In this document: piece after piece, positions 1-10,344 of the stretch | How positions within the stretch are numbered: the stretch's first letter is position 1 | How the letters are laid out: each line of letters starts with the position of its first letter | Assembly: GCA_900316165.1 (NCBI GenBank) | Contig: ONBW01000006.1 | Span: 84,869-148,868, forward strand | DNA from: an uncultured Lachnospiraceae bacterium | GTDB taxonomy: Bacteria > Bacillota > Clostridia > Lachnospirales > Lachnospiraceae | Length of the DNA: 64,000 nt | Reading direction: 5' to 3' | The notes under the pieces: generated by a model | Database searches by the model: none | The model's input: only the letters and a program-made list of their open reading frames with translations | Told to the model about the DNA's origin: nothing | Program-made: the position numbers and the translations under genes

Positions 1-1059
1 TGCTGCCTTTTGAGAGGCATTAAGTGTACGTGGCACAACGACATTCAGTGTCACATAGTGGTCACCACGGACATTTTTATTACGGATAGTAGGGATACCC
101 TTGCCACGGAGTCTGATCCTTGTACCTGGCTGTGTACCTGGCTTTACTTCGTATTCAACCTTACCATCTATAGTATTTATTACGATATTTGAGCCAAGTG
201 CTGCCTGTGCAAATGAGATAGGAACCTCCGAATAGACATCATAGCCATTTCTGTGGAACTCATCACTTCTGGCAACTGATACCTGAACCAGGAGGTCTCC
301 TCTAGGGCCACCATTTATGCCCGGATCTCCTTTGCCACGAAGCCTGATACTCTGTCCATCATCAATACCTGCAGGAACATCTATAACAATTCTCTTTTTC
401 TGAGCCTTGTACCCGGTTCCATGGCAGTCAGGACATTTATCTGGAATAATCTGACCAGTACCTCCGCAGTCAGGACATACTGTCTGCTGCTGAACCATTC
501 CAAACATTGATCTCTGTGTTGTAACGATACGTCCAGTTCCGCCGCACTTTGTACACTTTACTTTACTGGTGCCAGGCTTACATCCGCTGCCACCGCAGGT
601 AGGACAAGGATCCTTAAGAACCAGTTCAAGCTCCTTTTCACAGCCGAACGCTGCCTCTTTGAATGAAATCCTGATAGATGCTCTGACATTTGCCCCAGGC
701 ATAGGGCCATTTGAAGCACTGCTTCTTGAACCTGTACCAAAGAAATCTCCAAATATGTCTCCAAATCCACCGAAGATGTCTCCAAAGTCCATATTGTTGA
801 AATCAAAGCCACCGCCGCCGGCACCTCCATCAAATGCAGCATGTCCGAACTGGTCATACTGCTGACGTTTCTTTGGATCAGACAGAACGGCGTATGCTTC
901 TGAGGCTTCCTTAAACTTCGCCTCAGCATTTTTATCCCCGGGATTCATATCGGGATGATATTTCTTTGCCAGCTTACGGTATGCCTTTTTTATGGTTTCC
1001 TCATCGGCATTCTTATCTACCCCGAGAACCTCGTAGTAGTCTCTTTTCTGTTCTGCCAT
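1..1059 (-). CDS. dnaJ: Chaperone DnaJ (Hsp40), 3' end cut off by window
   Basis: DnaJ is the co-chaperone that stimulates the DnaK ATPase and delivers unfolded substrates. The reading frame is open from the ATG at 1059 to the window edge (353 codons). An N-terminal J domain carries the HPD motif ([11 protein letters not shown], about residues 30-40). A Gly/Phe-rich linker follows, then four zinc-binding CxxCxGxG repeats ([32 protein letters not shown]), then the start of the C-terminal substrate-binding region. Only about the last 30 residues seem to be missing. It is the last visible gene of the hrcA-grpE-dnaK-dnaJ operon. The 109-base gap from dnaK holds a long hairpin listed separately. 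Confidence 0.97.
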   Translation of the reverse strand, partial: MAEQKRDYYEVLGVDKNADEETIKKAYRKLAKKYHPDMNPGDKNAEAKFKEASEAYAVLSDPKKRQQYDQFGHAAFDGGAGGGGFDFNNMDFGDIFGGFGDIFGDFFGTGSRSSASNGPMPGANVRASIRISFKEAAFGCEKELELVLKDPCPTCGGSGCKPGTSKVKCTKCGGTGRIVTTQRSMFGMVQQQTVCPDCGGTGQIIPDKCPDCHGTGYKAQKKRIVIDVPAGIDDGQSIRLRGKGDPGINGGPRGDLLVQVSVARSDEFHRNGYDVYSEVPISFAQAALGSNIVINTIDGKVEYEVKPGTQPGTRIRLRGKGIPTIRNKNVRGDHYVTLNVVVPRTLNASQKAA

Positions 1060-1090
1060 TTCAAATTCCTCTTATTCTGTAAAATATTAC

Positions 1091-1153
1091 GTGCAGATAC
1101 GCACACAAGACGGCTCTCAAAAAGGTTCTTTGCCGTCTTTGTGCTATCTGCAC
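1091..1153 (-). other. Long stem-loop between dnaK and dnaJ
   Basis: The left arm at 1091-1114 and right arm at 1132-1153 pair over about 22 base pairs. Each C bulge is a single base and the loop is about 17 bases. No U-tract follows on the minus strand, so it does not look like a simple terminator. An RNA processing or stability element that sets the dnaK:dnaJ ratio is the likely role (inference). Confidence 0.75.
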
Positions 1154-1168
1154 TCAGTTTTCCTGAAG

Positions 1169-3088
<1,920 letters not shown>

Positions 3089-3138
3089 CTAAATATGACT
3101 ATTGTCACTTATAATCTATATAAAAGCCTTACTGAAAA

Positions 3139-3756
3139 TCAGTTGGCAACTTTAACCATTGCATATCTGATAACCTTATCGTTGTATGTGTAGCCCTTCT
3201 GAAGGACTTCCACAATCTCCTGCTCTCCCTTATCCTTATCATCGACATGCATCACTGCATTATGGAAATTCGGATCAAAGGTCTTGCCTAAGGCATCTAT
3301 TTCCTGTACTCCGAGACCATCGAGCGCTGTCTTAAACTGCTTGTATATAGCTAAGATTCCTTTCTGGAAGGCATCATCTGTATCATCAGATACATCCGCC
3401 AACCCTCTCTCGAAATTATCGAGAACAGGAAGAAACTTCGCTATCACATCGCCTGCTCCTGCACTGTACATAGAAGCTTTTTCTTTCTCTGTACGCTTGC
3501 GGAAATTATCAAACTCGGCCATCTGCCTTAAAACCTGATCCTGAAGAGATTTGATTTTTTCATCCTTAGGATCTGTCTTTTCTTTCTTATCCTTTTTGGA
3601 TTCAGGCTTTTTTTCGTTAGTCTCCTTTGACTTATCATCAGTCTTTTCTGTTCCGGCTTCTTTTGATTCAGTCTTTTCTTCTGCTTTCTTTGAAGCCTCT
3701 TCTTCAGACTTCGGTTCCTTTAACTCTTCGTCCTTCTTTTCTTTCTTTTCACTCAA
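3139..3756 (-). CDS. grpE: Nucleotide exchange factor GrpE
   Basis: GrpE releases ADP from DnaK and resets the chaperone cycle. The protein is 205 residues. Residues 1-70 are almost entirely Lys/Glu/Ser and probably disordered. A long coiled coil follows (LQDQVLRQMAEFDNFRKRTE), and a C-terminal beta domain contains VGVQEI-like and NPNFHNAVM-type family motifs (DPNFHNAVMHV) and ends in YTYNDKVIRYAMVKVAN. It begins 12 bases after the hrcA stop, in the usual hrcA-grpE-dnaK order. Confidence 0.98.
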   Translation of the reverse strand: MSEKKEKKDEELKEPKSEEEASKKAEEKTESKEAGTEKTDDKSKETNEKKPESKKDKKEKTDPKDEKIKSLQDQVLRQMAEFDNFRKRTEKEKASMYSAGAGDVIAKFLPVLDNFERGLADVSDDTDDAFQKGILAIYKQFKTALDGLGVQEIDALGKTFDPNFHNAVMHVDDKDKGEQEIVEVLQKGYTYNDKVIRYAMVKVAN

Positions 3757-3768
3757 AACCTTGTACCT

Positions 3769-4869
3769 CTACTTCTGTTTCTGCTTATCGTCTAATCTCT
3801 TCGGCTCATGCTTGGCAGGTATCCTTGATGTATTTACAATATCTGAAAGCTGAGTCTTTAAAGACTTGAGATTTTTCATAACATTTTCGTAGTCCATTCG
3901 CTTAGGACCTAAGATACCAATTGTTCCCTTGAAACCTTCACCTAAGTCATACTTGGCGGTGACAAGTGATACATCCGGCATATTCGGTATATCATCACCA
4001 ATGAAAACTGAAATACCGTTTGGATTTCCCTCATCATCGGTTTCAATCTCATTTATCAGATTCTCAAGCTCTTCCTTATTCTCAAATGTAGAAATCAGGT
4101 GGCTCGCCCTATTCGCATCACTAAGTTCAGGATATTTAAAAATATTCGTAGTTCCGCTCGTATAAATCGTGCGGCCCTCGTCCTGCTCTATAGTTCCTGC
4201 GACGTTCTGCAGGACATTCTCAATGATATCTGCATATTCCCCAGCCGAGGATTTCATCTTCTGGATAAGTGCGAGGTTGATGTCGTTTACTGTAAGTCCT
4301 GAAAGATTAGTGTTCAGAAGCATGTTAAGCTTCAGGAGATCCTCGTTATTAAGTGGAGAATCGATATCAATGATACGGTTCCTGACGGCATTTCCATCCA
4401 TCACTACTACTGAGAGCAGCTGGTGTTCGTTAACTGCTGAAAGCTGTACGAACTTGACTCTTACACCTGTGATAGCTGGTGCTGAGATCATCGAGGTGTA
4501 CTGGGTGTTGGCTGCAAGTACATCTACGACCTGCTTCAGCATCTTCTCGAGCCTGTCTGTACGCTGCACGAGCATCTCACTTGTCGCATCCGGCGGAGGA
4601 GCTGTCTCCTTCTCGTTCATCAGCTCTGTCACATAGAAGCGGTATCCTTTATCAGAAGGAATTCTGCCTGCGGAGGTGTGCGGCTGTAATATATATCCCA
4701 TCTCCTCGAGATCGCTCATCTCATTTCTGATGGTCGCTGAGCTGAGGTTTAAATCCGAGCTTTTCGAAATCGTCCTGGATCCTACCGGCTCACCAGTCTC
4801 GAGGTAATTCTTAATGATTACATCAAGGATTTTCTTCTGTCTCTCTGTAAGCTCTTTTTCCTCACTCAC
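3769..4869 (-). CDS. hrcA: Heat-inducible transcription repressor HrcA
   Basis: HrcA represses class I heat-shock genes by binding CIRCE and is itself tuned by GroEL. The 366 residues show an N-terminal winged helix (ERQKKILDVIIKNYLETGEPVG) and the signature SSATIRNEMSDLEEMGYI, followed by the larger dimerisation and inserted domains. The start is GTG at 4869, supported by an AGGAGGTG site seven bases upstream. A perfect CIRCE lies between the promoter and the start, so the operon is autoregulated. Confidence 0.98.
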   Translation of the reverse strand: MSEEKELTERQKKILDVIIKNYLETGEPVGSRTISKSSDLNLSSATIRNEMSDLEEMGYILQPHTSAGRIPSDKGYRFYVTELMNEKETAPPPDATSEMLVQRTDRLEKMLKQVVDVLAANTQYTSMISAPAITGVRVKFVQLSAVNEHQLLSVVVMDGNAVRNRIIDIDSPLNNEDLLKLNMLLNTNLSGLTVNDINLALIQKMKSSAGEYADIIENVLQNVAGTIEQDEGRTIYTSGTTNIFKYPELSDANRASHLISTFENKEELENLINEIETDDEGNPNGISVFIGDDIPNMPDVSLVTAKYDLGEGFKGTIGILGPKRMDYENVMKNLKSLKTQLSDIVNTSRIPAKHEPKRLDDKQKQK

Positions 4870-4896
4870 TGTGCTTCACCTCCTGTCTGTTTATTG

Positions 4897-4923
4897 TTAG
4901 CACTCAAATGATTGGAGTGCTAA
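4897..4923 (-). promoter_or_regulatory. CIRCE operator for HrcA
   Basis: TTAGCACTC, a 9-base spacer and GAGTGCTAA match the CIRCE consensus perfectly. It lies between the promoter at 4939-4967 and hrcA, where bound HrcA would block the whole operon. Confidence 0.98.
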
Positions 4924-4938
4924 TATCTACTAACACAT

Positions 4939-4967
4939 AATATACGCTTGTTCGTTCACTTTGTCAA
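4939..4967 (-). promoter_or_regulatory. Sigma-A type promoter of the hrcA operon
   Basis: On the minus strand the -35 box TTGACA (4962-4967) is separated by exactly 17 bases from the -10 box TATATT (4939-4944). The CIRCE follows directly downstream. Confidence 0.9.
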
Positions 4968-5027
4968 CAACTTTTTTAAAAAATAAAAATATCCGGGCGA
5001 TTTCACTGTCTTCAGGATTTTTTTCTT

Positions 5028-5066
5028 GTAAAAATAAAAGAAACCGCTGAGACAGGTCAGCGGTTT
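5028..5066 (-). terminator. Intrinsic terminator after hemW
   Basis: A 10-bp stem (AAACCGCTGA with TCAGCGGTTT at 5041-5066, six-base loop) is followed on the minus strand by CTTTTATTTTT. It closes the lepA-hemW unit before the hrcA promoter. Confidence 0.9.
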
Positions 5067-5089
5067 AAAAATGCGGATAAATAATTTGA

Positions 5090-6352
5090 TCACTCTTTAA
5101 TGAATTTAGCCAGTGCGTAGTTGGAGAGGTCAAGCCCAGTGTCAGTAAGTGCAACAGTATCACCTGTCATAGTAAGGAGCTCCTCCTTCTCGAGCTCAAA
5201 AATCTCGTGGCCGTATATTTTTTCAATAGCCACACCAAAGGCTTTTTTGAATTCAGACTTCTTTATGCCGGCTGTCTGGCGGAGTCCAAGGAACATGTAT
5301 TCCTCCATAGCAGCCTTTCTCGATATCTGCGTGAAAGAGCCGATAGTCGCGATATCCTCGTAACCGACCTCCTCAGGAACTATCGGCAGATGTGATGCCT
5401 CCTCTATGTACTCATACAGATCACGGATATTCGAAGTGCGCCACTCAAGTCCCATTCCACCTGTCTCCTCAGGATCTTCAGGCTCTCTAACGAGGAAGCC
5501 TGGCGGAATAAGGGATGCGGCTCCAAGGCCGACACCTAAATAAGGAACACGTCTCCAGTAGCCTAAATTATGGACACACTCCTTACCGTCTCTGGCATAG
5601 TTTGATATTTCATACCTATGGTAGCCTTTCTCCTCGAGATAGAACTGAGCCCTCTTCATAAGCTCATAGGTCTGGTCCTCATTCGGAAGAAGGACTGTAT
5701 CCTCGCCTCTCTCCTGTCTTTCGGCATCTTCGTGATATTTATCATAGAATGGAGTACCCGGTTCTATAATAAGTGAATAGCATGAGATGTGTTCAGGGCG
5801 AAAAGACGTCACTTTATTTAAGGTATAGAGAAGCTTCTCAGGTGTCTGGCCTGGAAGTCCACTCATTATATCGACATTAATATTCTCGAAGCCGGCTTTT
5901 CTTAATATCTCATATGTGGACAGAAAGCGGTAAAAAGTATGAATCCTGCCAAGCATTTTAAGCTCGTCGTCATTTGCAGACTGAAGTCCAATCGATACAC
6001 GGTTAATACCGACAGAACGGTAGATATTTGCAGCCTCAGCTATAACTGTGCCCGGATTTGCTTCTATAGTAATCTCAGCAAGCGGATCCAAGTCAAAATT
6101 TTCCTTTACAGTCTGCATGATTTTCACTATGTAATCAGGATTAATCCAGGTCGGTGTTCCTCCTCCTATATAAATAGATGAGACCGTTCCAAAGACTTTC
6201 TCGGAATAAAATTCAAGCTCTTTACAGAGTGAGTTCACATAGTCTCTCTGAGTAATCGGATCATGGACTCCTGAAAGGAAATCACAATAAAGACACTTTT
6301 TGGCACAGAATGGTATATGTATATAAAGTTCAAATCTTCTATAGTCTTCCAT
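5090..6352 (-). CDS. hemW: Radical SAM protein HemW (heme chaperone, HemN-like)
   Basis: HemW belongs to the coproporphyrinogen dehydrogenase family but works as a heme-binding chaperone in characterised members. The 420 residues begin with the radical SAM motif IHIPFCAKKCLYCDF, which has the CxxxCxYC cluster cysteines but lacks the fourth Cys typical of true HemN. The GGGTPT motif and SIGLQS follow, with a HemN C-terminal domain at the end. It starts two bases after the lepA stop, the common Firmicute arrangement. Many genomes label it 'HemN'; the cysteine pattern favours HemW. Confidence 0.93.
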   Translation of the reverse strand: MEDYRRFELYIHIPFCAKKCLYCDFLSGVHDPITQRDYVNSLCKELEFYSEKVFGTVSSIYIGGGTPTWINPDYIVKIMQTVKENFDLDPLAEITIEANPGTVIAEAANIYRSVGINRVSIGLQSANDDELKMLGRIHTFYRFLSTYEILRKAGFENINVDIMSGLPGQTPEKLLYTLNKVTSFRPEHISCYSLIIEPGTPFYDKYHEDAERQERGEDTVLLPNEDQTYELMKRAQFYLEEKGYHRYEISNYARDGKECVHNLGYWRRVPYLGVGLGAASLIPPGFLVREPEDPEETGGMGLEWRTSNIRDLYEYIEEASHLPIVPEEVGYEDIATIGSFTQISRKAAMEEYMFLGLRQTAGIKKSEFKKAFGVAIEKIYGHEIFELEKEELLTMTGDTVALTDTGLDLSNYALAKFIKE

Positions 6353-6354
6353 AG

Positions 6355-8163
6355 TTATTCGTCATCATCGAGCTTTAATACACTCATGAATGCTTCCTGA
6401 GGTATCTCGACATTGCCGACCTGCCTCATCCTCTTTTTTCCTTCCTTCTGTTTCTCTAAGAGCTTTCTCTTTCGGGTAATATCACCGCCGTAACACTTCG
6501 CTAGGACATCCTTTCTCATAGCCTTTACAGTCTCACGGGCTATTACCTTGCTGCCGATTGCTGCCTGGATTGGGATTTCAAACAGGTGTCTCGGAATATT
6601 TTCTTTTAATTTTTCACACATCTTCCTGGCCCTGTCATAGGCAGTGTCCTTAAAGACAATAAATGAAAGCGCATCGACCTTTTCTCTGTTGATAAGGATA
6701 TCAAGCTTTACAAGCTCCGATCTCTGATATCCCTTTAATTCATAATCAAATGAAGCGTAACCTCTCGATCTGGACTTAAGCACATCGAAGAAATCATAGA
6801 TGATTTCATTTAACGGAAGGACGTATTTTAAGACAGCTCTGGTCTCCTCAATGTATTCAAGAGAGACATACTGTCCTCTTCTTTCCTGGCATAAATCCAT
6901 GATAGGTCCGATATAGTCGCTTGTGACCATGATCTCCGCGTCTACTACAGGCTCTTCCATATAGTCTATCTCCGATGGATCAGGGAGATTTGACGGATTC
7001 GTAAGCTCCATTACTGTACCGTCAGTCTTATAGACCTTATATACTACTCCTGGTGCTGTCGTTACGAGGTCAAGGTCGTATTCCCTTTCAAGTCTCTCCT
7101 GTACGACATCCAAGTGTAAGAGTCCAAGGAAGCCGCATCTGAAACCAAATCCAAGTGCCTGTGATGTCTCTGGCTCAAAAACAAGCGCTGCGTCATTTAG
7201 CTGAAGCTTCATAAGGGCATCCTTAAGCTCGGGATACTTGGCGCCATCAGCCGGGTAGATACCGCAGAAAACCATTGGCTTTACAGGACGGTAGCCAGGA
7301 AGTGGCTCTGAAGCAGGATTATCAGCTAATGTCACAGTGTCACCGACTCTGGTCTCCCTTAAATCCTTAATAGAAGCTGTGATATAGCCTACCATACCGG
7401 CAGAAAGTTCATCACAAGGGATAAACTGACCGGCACCGAAGTAGCCTACCTCAACGCACTCGAACTCTGCGCCTGTAGCCATCATTTTGATATGATCCTT
7501 AGGGCGGACTTTTCCCTCCCTGATACGTACAAATACTATAACTCCTCTGTAGGAGTCATAGAGTGAGTCAAAAATAAGAGCCTTAAGAGGCGCATTTACT
7601 TCGCCTGTAGGAGCTGGAAGCTCAGTGATTATCTGCTCTAAGACCTGTTCCACACCGACACCAGTCTTAGCAGAAATCCTTGGAGCATTTTCGCAGTCAA
7701 GTCCGATAACATCCTCAATCTCCTTTGCGACCTTATCAGGGTCAGCTGAAGGCAGATCGATTTTATTGATGACAGGGAGGACCTCAAGATCATGGTCTAA
7801 GGCCAGATAGACGTTTGCTAAGGTCTGAGCCTCAATTCCCTGAGCCGCATCGACTACAAGAACAGCACCATCACAGGCTGCAAGGGACCTCGATACCTCA
7901 TAATTGAAGTCGACATGTCCTGGGGTATCAATCAGGTTAAAAATATACTCTTCTCCATCCTTTGCGTGATATATAAGTCTCACTGCCTGAGACTTAATAG
8001 TGATTCCTCTCTCACGCTCGAGGTCCATATTATCGAGGACCTGCTCCTGCATCTCCCTCTTTGTCAGAGTATGCGTCATCTCGATCATCCTGTCAGCAAG
8101 TGTGGACTTGCCGTGATCTATATGCGCAATGATACAGAAATTCCTGATATGTGACTGATCCAT
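6355..8163 (-). CDS. lepA: Elongation factor 4 (LepA), ribosomal back-translocase GTPase
   Basis: LepA is a translational GTPase related to EF-G that acts on stalled or misassembled ribosomes. The 602 residues match family length. The G1 loop is [10 protein letters not shown]3 is DTPGHVDF and G4 is NKIDLPSAD. The LepA-specific C-terminal domain contains [23 protein letters not shown]-type sequence (the [13 protein letters not shown] stretch is characteristic). AGGAG precedes the ATG. Its mRNA leader would carry the heptad-repeat hairpin at 8183-8245. Confidence 0.99.
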   Translation of the reverse strand: MDQSHIRNFCIIAHIDHGKSTLADRMIEMTHTLTKREMQEQVLDNMDLERERGITIKSQAVRLIYHAKDGEEYIFNLIDTPGHVDFNYEVSRSLAACDGAVLVVDAAQGIEAQTLANVYLALDHDLEVLPVINKIDLPSADPDKVAKEIEDVIGLDCENAPRISAKTGVGVEQVLEQIITELPAPTGEVNAPLKALIFDSLYDSYRGVIVFVRIREGKVRPKDHIKMMATGAEFECVEVGYFGAGQFIPCDELSAGMVGYITASIKDLRETRVGDTVTLADNPASEPLPGYRPVKPMVFCGIYPADGAKYPELKDALMKLQLNDAALVFEPETSQALGFGFRCGFLGLLHLDVVQERLEREYDLDLVTTAPGVVYKVYKTDGTVMELTNPSNLPDPSEIDYMEEPVVDAEIMVTSDYIGPIMDLCQERRGQYVSLEYIEETRAVLKYVLPLNEIIYDFFDVLKSRSRGYASFDYELKGYQRSELVKLDILINREKVDALSFIVFKDTAYDRARKMCEKLKENIPRHLFEIPIQAAIGSKVIARETVKAMRKDVLAKCYGGDITRKRKLLEKQKEGKKRMRQVGNVEIPQEAFMSVLKLDDDE

Positions 8164-8182
8164 TCTGGTCTCCTTTGTATTA

Positions 8183-8245
8183 TTAGGGGTTAGGGGTTAG
8201 GGAATAGTAGTATCTTATATATACCCTATACCCTATACCCTATCC
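8183..8245. repeat. Inverted pair of G-rich heptad repeats
   Basis: Left arm on the plus strand: TTAGGGG twice plus TTAGGG (8183-8202). Right arm: ATACCCT three times plus ATCC (8221-8245). The arms pair as three 5-bp GGG/CCC helices separated by 2x2 mismatches, with an 18-20 base loop. The element lies within the likely 5' untranslated region of lepA. Confidence 0.85.
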
Positions 8246-8274
8246 ATTATATCAGACAAACTTCCCCTTGACAA
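8246..8274 (-). promoter_or_regulatory. Likely lepA promoter
   Basis: Minus strand TTGTCA (8269-8274), 17-base spacer, TATAAT (8246-8251). Its -35 box overlaps that of the divergent rpsT promoter, so the two polymerase sites probably compete. Confidence 0.7.
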
Positions 8275-8296
8275 ATCCATCTCACATCTGTATTAT
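8268..8296 (+). promoter_or_regulatory. rpsT promoter
   Basis: TTGACA (8268-8273), 17-base spacer, TATTAT (8291-8296). It leaves a leader of about 80 bases before rpsT; the leader contains a perfect 16-base palindrome at 8343-8358. Confidence 0.85.
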
Positions 8297-8381
8297 AGAA
8301 AAGTATGATTGCTTGGGAGAACCGTGTCAATCCAGAAGCGTCATATTCACGTGAATATCAAAGCAACGGAGGTGAATCGAA

Positions 8382-8645
8382 TTGGCAAACATCAAATCAG
8401 CAAAGAAGAGAGTTCTTGTAAGTGCTAAGAAGGCAGAGAGAAACAAGGCTGTAAAGAGCAATGTTAAGACCGTAGTTACAAACGTCGAGAAGGCAGTAGC
8501 AAGCGGAGACAAGGCAGCAGCTGAGGCAGCATTAAAGGTTGCACAGACAGCAATCCCTAAGGCAGAGTCAAAGGGAATCCTGCATAAGAACAATGCAGCA
8601 AGAAAGGTATCACGCCTTACCAAAGCCGTTAACGCTATGGACTAA
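8382..8645 (+). CDS. rpsT: 30S ribosomal protein S20
   Basis: S20 binds the 5' domain of 16S rRNA during small-subunit assembly. The protein has 87 residues, rich in Lys and Ala, beginning ANIKSAKKRVLVSAKKAERN as usual for bacterial S20. The start codon is TTG at 8382, preceded by GGAGGTG seven bases upstream; no ATG is available. A weak start is in keeping with known S20 autoregulation in Escherichia coli, which also uses a poor start codon. It has its own promoter and a strong terminator. Confidence 0.98.
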   Translation: MANIKSAKKRVLVSAKKAERNKAVKSNVKTVVTNVEKAVASGDKAAAEAALKVAQTAIPKAESKGILHKNNAARKVSRLTKAVNAMD

Positions 8646-8659
8646 ATTATAAAATAAAC

Positions 8660-8699
8660 GCCTGTCCGGTACCGTCATTCCGGACAGGCTTATTTTTTT
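8660..8699 (+). terminator. Terminator of rpsT, probably bidirectional
   Basis: A 10-bp GC-rich stem (GCCTGTCCGG with CCGGACAGGC) and 10-base loop are followed by TTATTTTTTTA. It separates the convergent rpsT and holA genes, overlapping the holA stop. Confidence 0.92.
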
Positions 8700-9687
8700 A
8701 TAAGGTATCGTTTAAAAGCAGCTCGACTGCTATTGTATCGTCTATTTTGCCATTTTTAAAATCACACTCGAGATCAGCCGCCCTGCTTAGAAGCTCTCTC
8801 AATTCCTCTTCCTTAAATCTCTTCTGGTATGTCTCCATTTTTTTAATTATGAAATCATATGAGATACCAAGGTATTTCTTCTTATCCGCAAATGATACAC
8901 CATCACGGTCCATAATCTTAAGATTATACAGCGAAGTAAGCTGCCTTTCAATAAGTGAAAGTATTCCTGGCGCACTCTCATTCTGTCTGAGCATATCGTG
9001 ATAGACGTTAAAAACCTTCGCAGCATTTCTCTCTGAGATAGCGTCACTTAATTCAAAAATCTTTGTCTCAGAGGCATTAGAGCAGACAGCCTCTACATCT
9101 GCCTTTTCTATATGCTTCTTCTCCCAGCAGTAAGCCGAAAGTTTTTGATACTCAGCATCCATCAGATCCATTGAAGAGCTGCATCTCATATAGAACTCAC
9201 TCCAAGCATCGCGTTTCATACGAAGGCCATCTTCGTTCAAGCGTCCGCCAATCCAACGAAAGAGCTCATTTTGATCTCCCTTTACGAATTCTTCAGCAGT
9301 TCCGTACTTATTAACAGCCTTGTAGAGCTTGTCTCTCTTGTCGACTTCACTTTCTACGAAGACGATCACAGTAGTAGAAGGAATATCCGGAATGTATTTA
9401 ACCAGACTGTCCTTGTCTTTTTTATTTCCCTTGAAAAACCCGCTTTCCTCTACCAGAATCACTCTTCTCTCTGCAAAAAAGGGAAGCGTGTCACTGTCTG
9501 AAATCAGTGACGGAACATTAAAATTCTTCTCAGAAAGCAGGGTAAAATTCATATCGGATCTGTCAGTTACACCAAGGGCACTTAAGAGCTTTTCCCGGTT
9601 TTCCTTCAGGAGATAATGCTCCTTACCGAAAAGCAGATAGATATTCTTAAAAGATTTGTTTGCTATTTCATTATCAAGAGAGCGCAT
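8698..9687 (-). CDS. holA: DNA polymerase III delta subunit
   Basis: HolA opens the sliding clamp within the clamp loader. The sequence shows the delta-family opening (KNIYLLFGKEHYLL), a middle AAA-like region with VFVESEVDKRDKLYKAV, and a helical C-terminal collar domain (ETKIFELSDAISERNAAKVF). I place the start at the ATG at 9687 (about 329 residues) because GGAGAAGG lies just before it; an upstream ATG at 9732 has no visible site. The gene overlaps the upstream HD hydrolase by 14 bases. Sequence conservation in this family is low, but the pattern and rpsT neighbourhood fit. Confidence 0.92.
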   Translation of the reverse strand: MRSLDNEIANKSFKNIYLLFGKEHYLLKENREKLLSALGVTDRSDMNFTLLSEKNFNVPSLISDSDTLPFFAERRVILVEESGFFKGNKKDKDSLVKYIPDIPSTTVIVFVESEVDKRDKLYKAVNKYGTAEEFVKGDQNELFRWIGGRLNEDGLRMKRDAWSEFYMRCSSSMDLMDAEYQKLSAYCWEKKHIEKADVEAVCSNASETKIFELSDAISERNAAKVFNVYHDMLRQNESAPGILSLIERQLTSLYNLKIMDRDGVSFADKKKYLGISYDFIIKKMETYQKRFKEEELRELLSRAADLECDFKNGKIDDTIAVELLLNDTL

Positions 9688-10204
9688 TACCTTCTCCGGA
9701 TGCCTGACCAATAACGGCATCAATCCTGTCATCGTGGAAATTCAAAAATTCAGTCACAGCACACCATTTATCAGCCAAAGTGATAAGAAAACCCTCTTTC
9801 GTCTTTGGCATATCAGGCGTTACCGGCCACATATGGTTTGCAATCATATCTGACTGTGTAGCATCAAGCGTACCGCTGTCTTCTGCAGCCTTAAGCGAAC
9901 GTTTCGGATGCTCATTCGCTGTACCTGTAGTGCCCTTAAATGAGGACCTGTCATAGATACCTACGTCGTGCCAGAGGCTTCCGCGGACGATGTCCCTCTC
10001 ATTCATTTTAAAGAAGCGTGAAAGAAAAAGCATCTTCTGTGCCACATGCACGCTGTGATATCCAACTGTTGAAAAAATATGATGTCTCTGCCCCACAATT
10101 CTCTGGAATTCGGTGGATTTTAGTATATCCATTCCATACTCTTCTATAACGTGATATTCCCTGTCCTTACGTGATACCAGCTGATTCTCAGCAGAATAAT
10201 CCAT
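9674..10204 (-). CDS. HD-domain phosphohydrolase of unknown substrate
   Basis: The protein has about 176 residues and a complete HD signature: His in YHSVHVAQ, His-Asp in WHDVGIYDR, a downstream His in ANHMWP, and Asp in LADKW. Such proteins hydrolyse phosphate esters or nucleotides with a bound metal. The start at 10204 follows GGGAGG by six bases and is preferred to an ATG at 10228. It is translationally coupled to holA by a 14-base overlap. The substrate cannot be told from sequence. Confidence 0.85.
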   Translation of the reverse strand: MDYSAENQLVSRKDREYHVIEEYGMDILKSTEFQRIVGQRHHIFSTVGYHSVHVAQKMLFLSRFFKMNERDIVRGSLWHDVGIYDRSSFKGTTGTANEHPKRSLKAAEDSGTLDATQSDMIANHMWPVTPDMPKTKEGFLITLADKWCAVTEFLNFHDDRIDAVIGQASGEGNALS

Positions 10205-10266
10205 AAAATACCTCCCAATTAAAAACAATTATATCACGCCAAACAAAGATTTGCTATATTTTTCTC

Positions 10267-10295
10267 TTGCATTTTTTAAAAAATCAGTGCATAAT
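10267..10295 (+). promoter_or_regulatory. Likely comEC promoter
   Basis: TTGCAT (10267-10272), 17-base spacer, CATAAT (10290-10295), ending 49 bases before the comEC start in the divergent gap with the HD gene. Confidence 0.6.
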
Positions 10296-10344
10296 TAACT
10301 CATTATTCGCAGCACATAAATCTATGCTTACGAGAGGGAGAGTT

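Noticed and set aside
8183-8245. Telomere-like TTAGGGG repeats
   Set aside because: Only two to three units in opposite orientation within a normal bacterial gap; no chromosome end is implied.
9687-9732. Longer holA start at 9732
   Set aside because: No ribosome site and a deeper overlap with the HD gene; the ATG at 9687 has GGAGAAGG.
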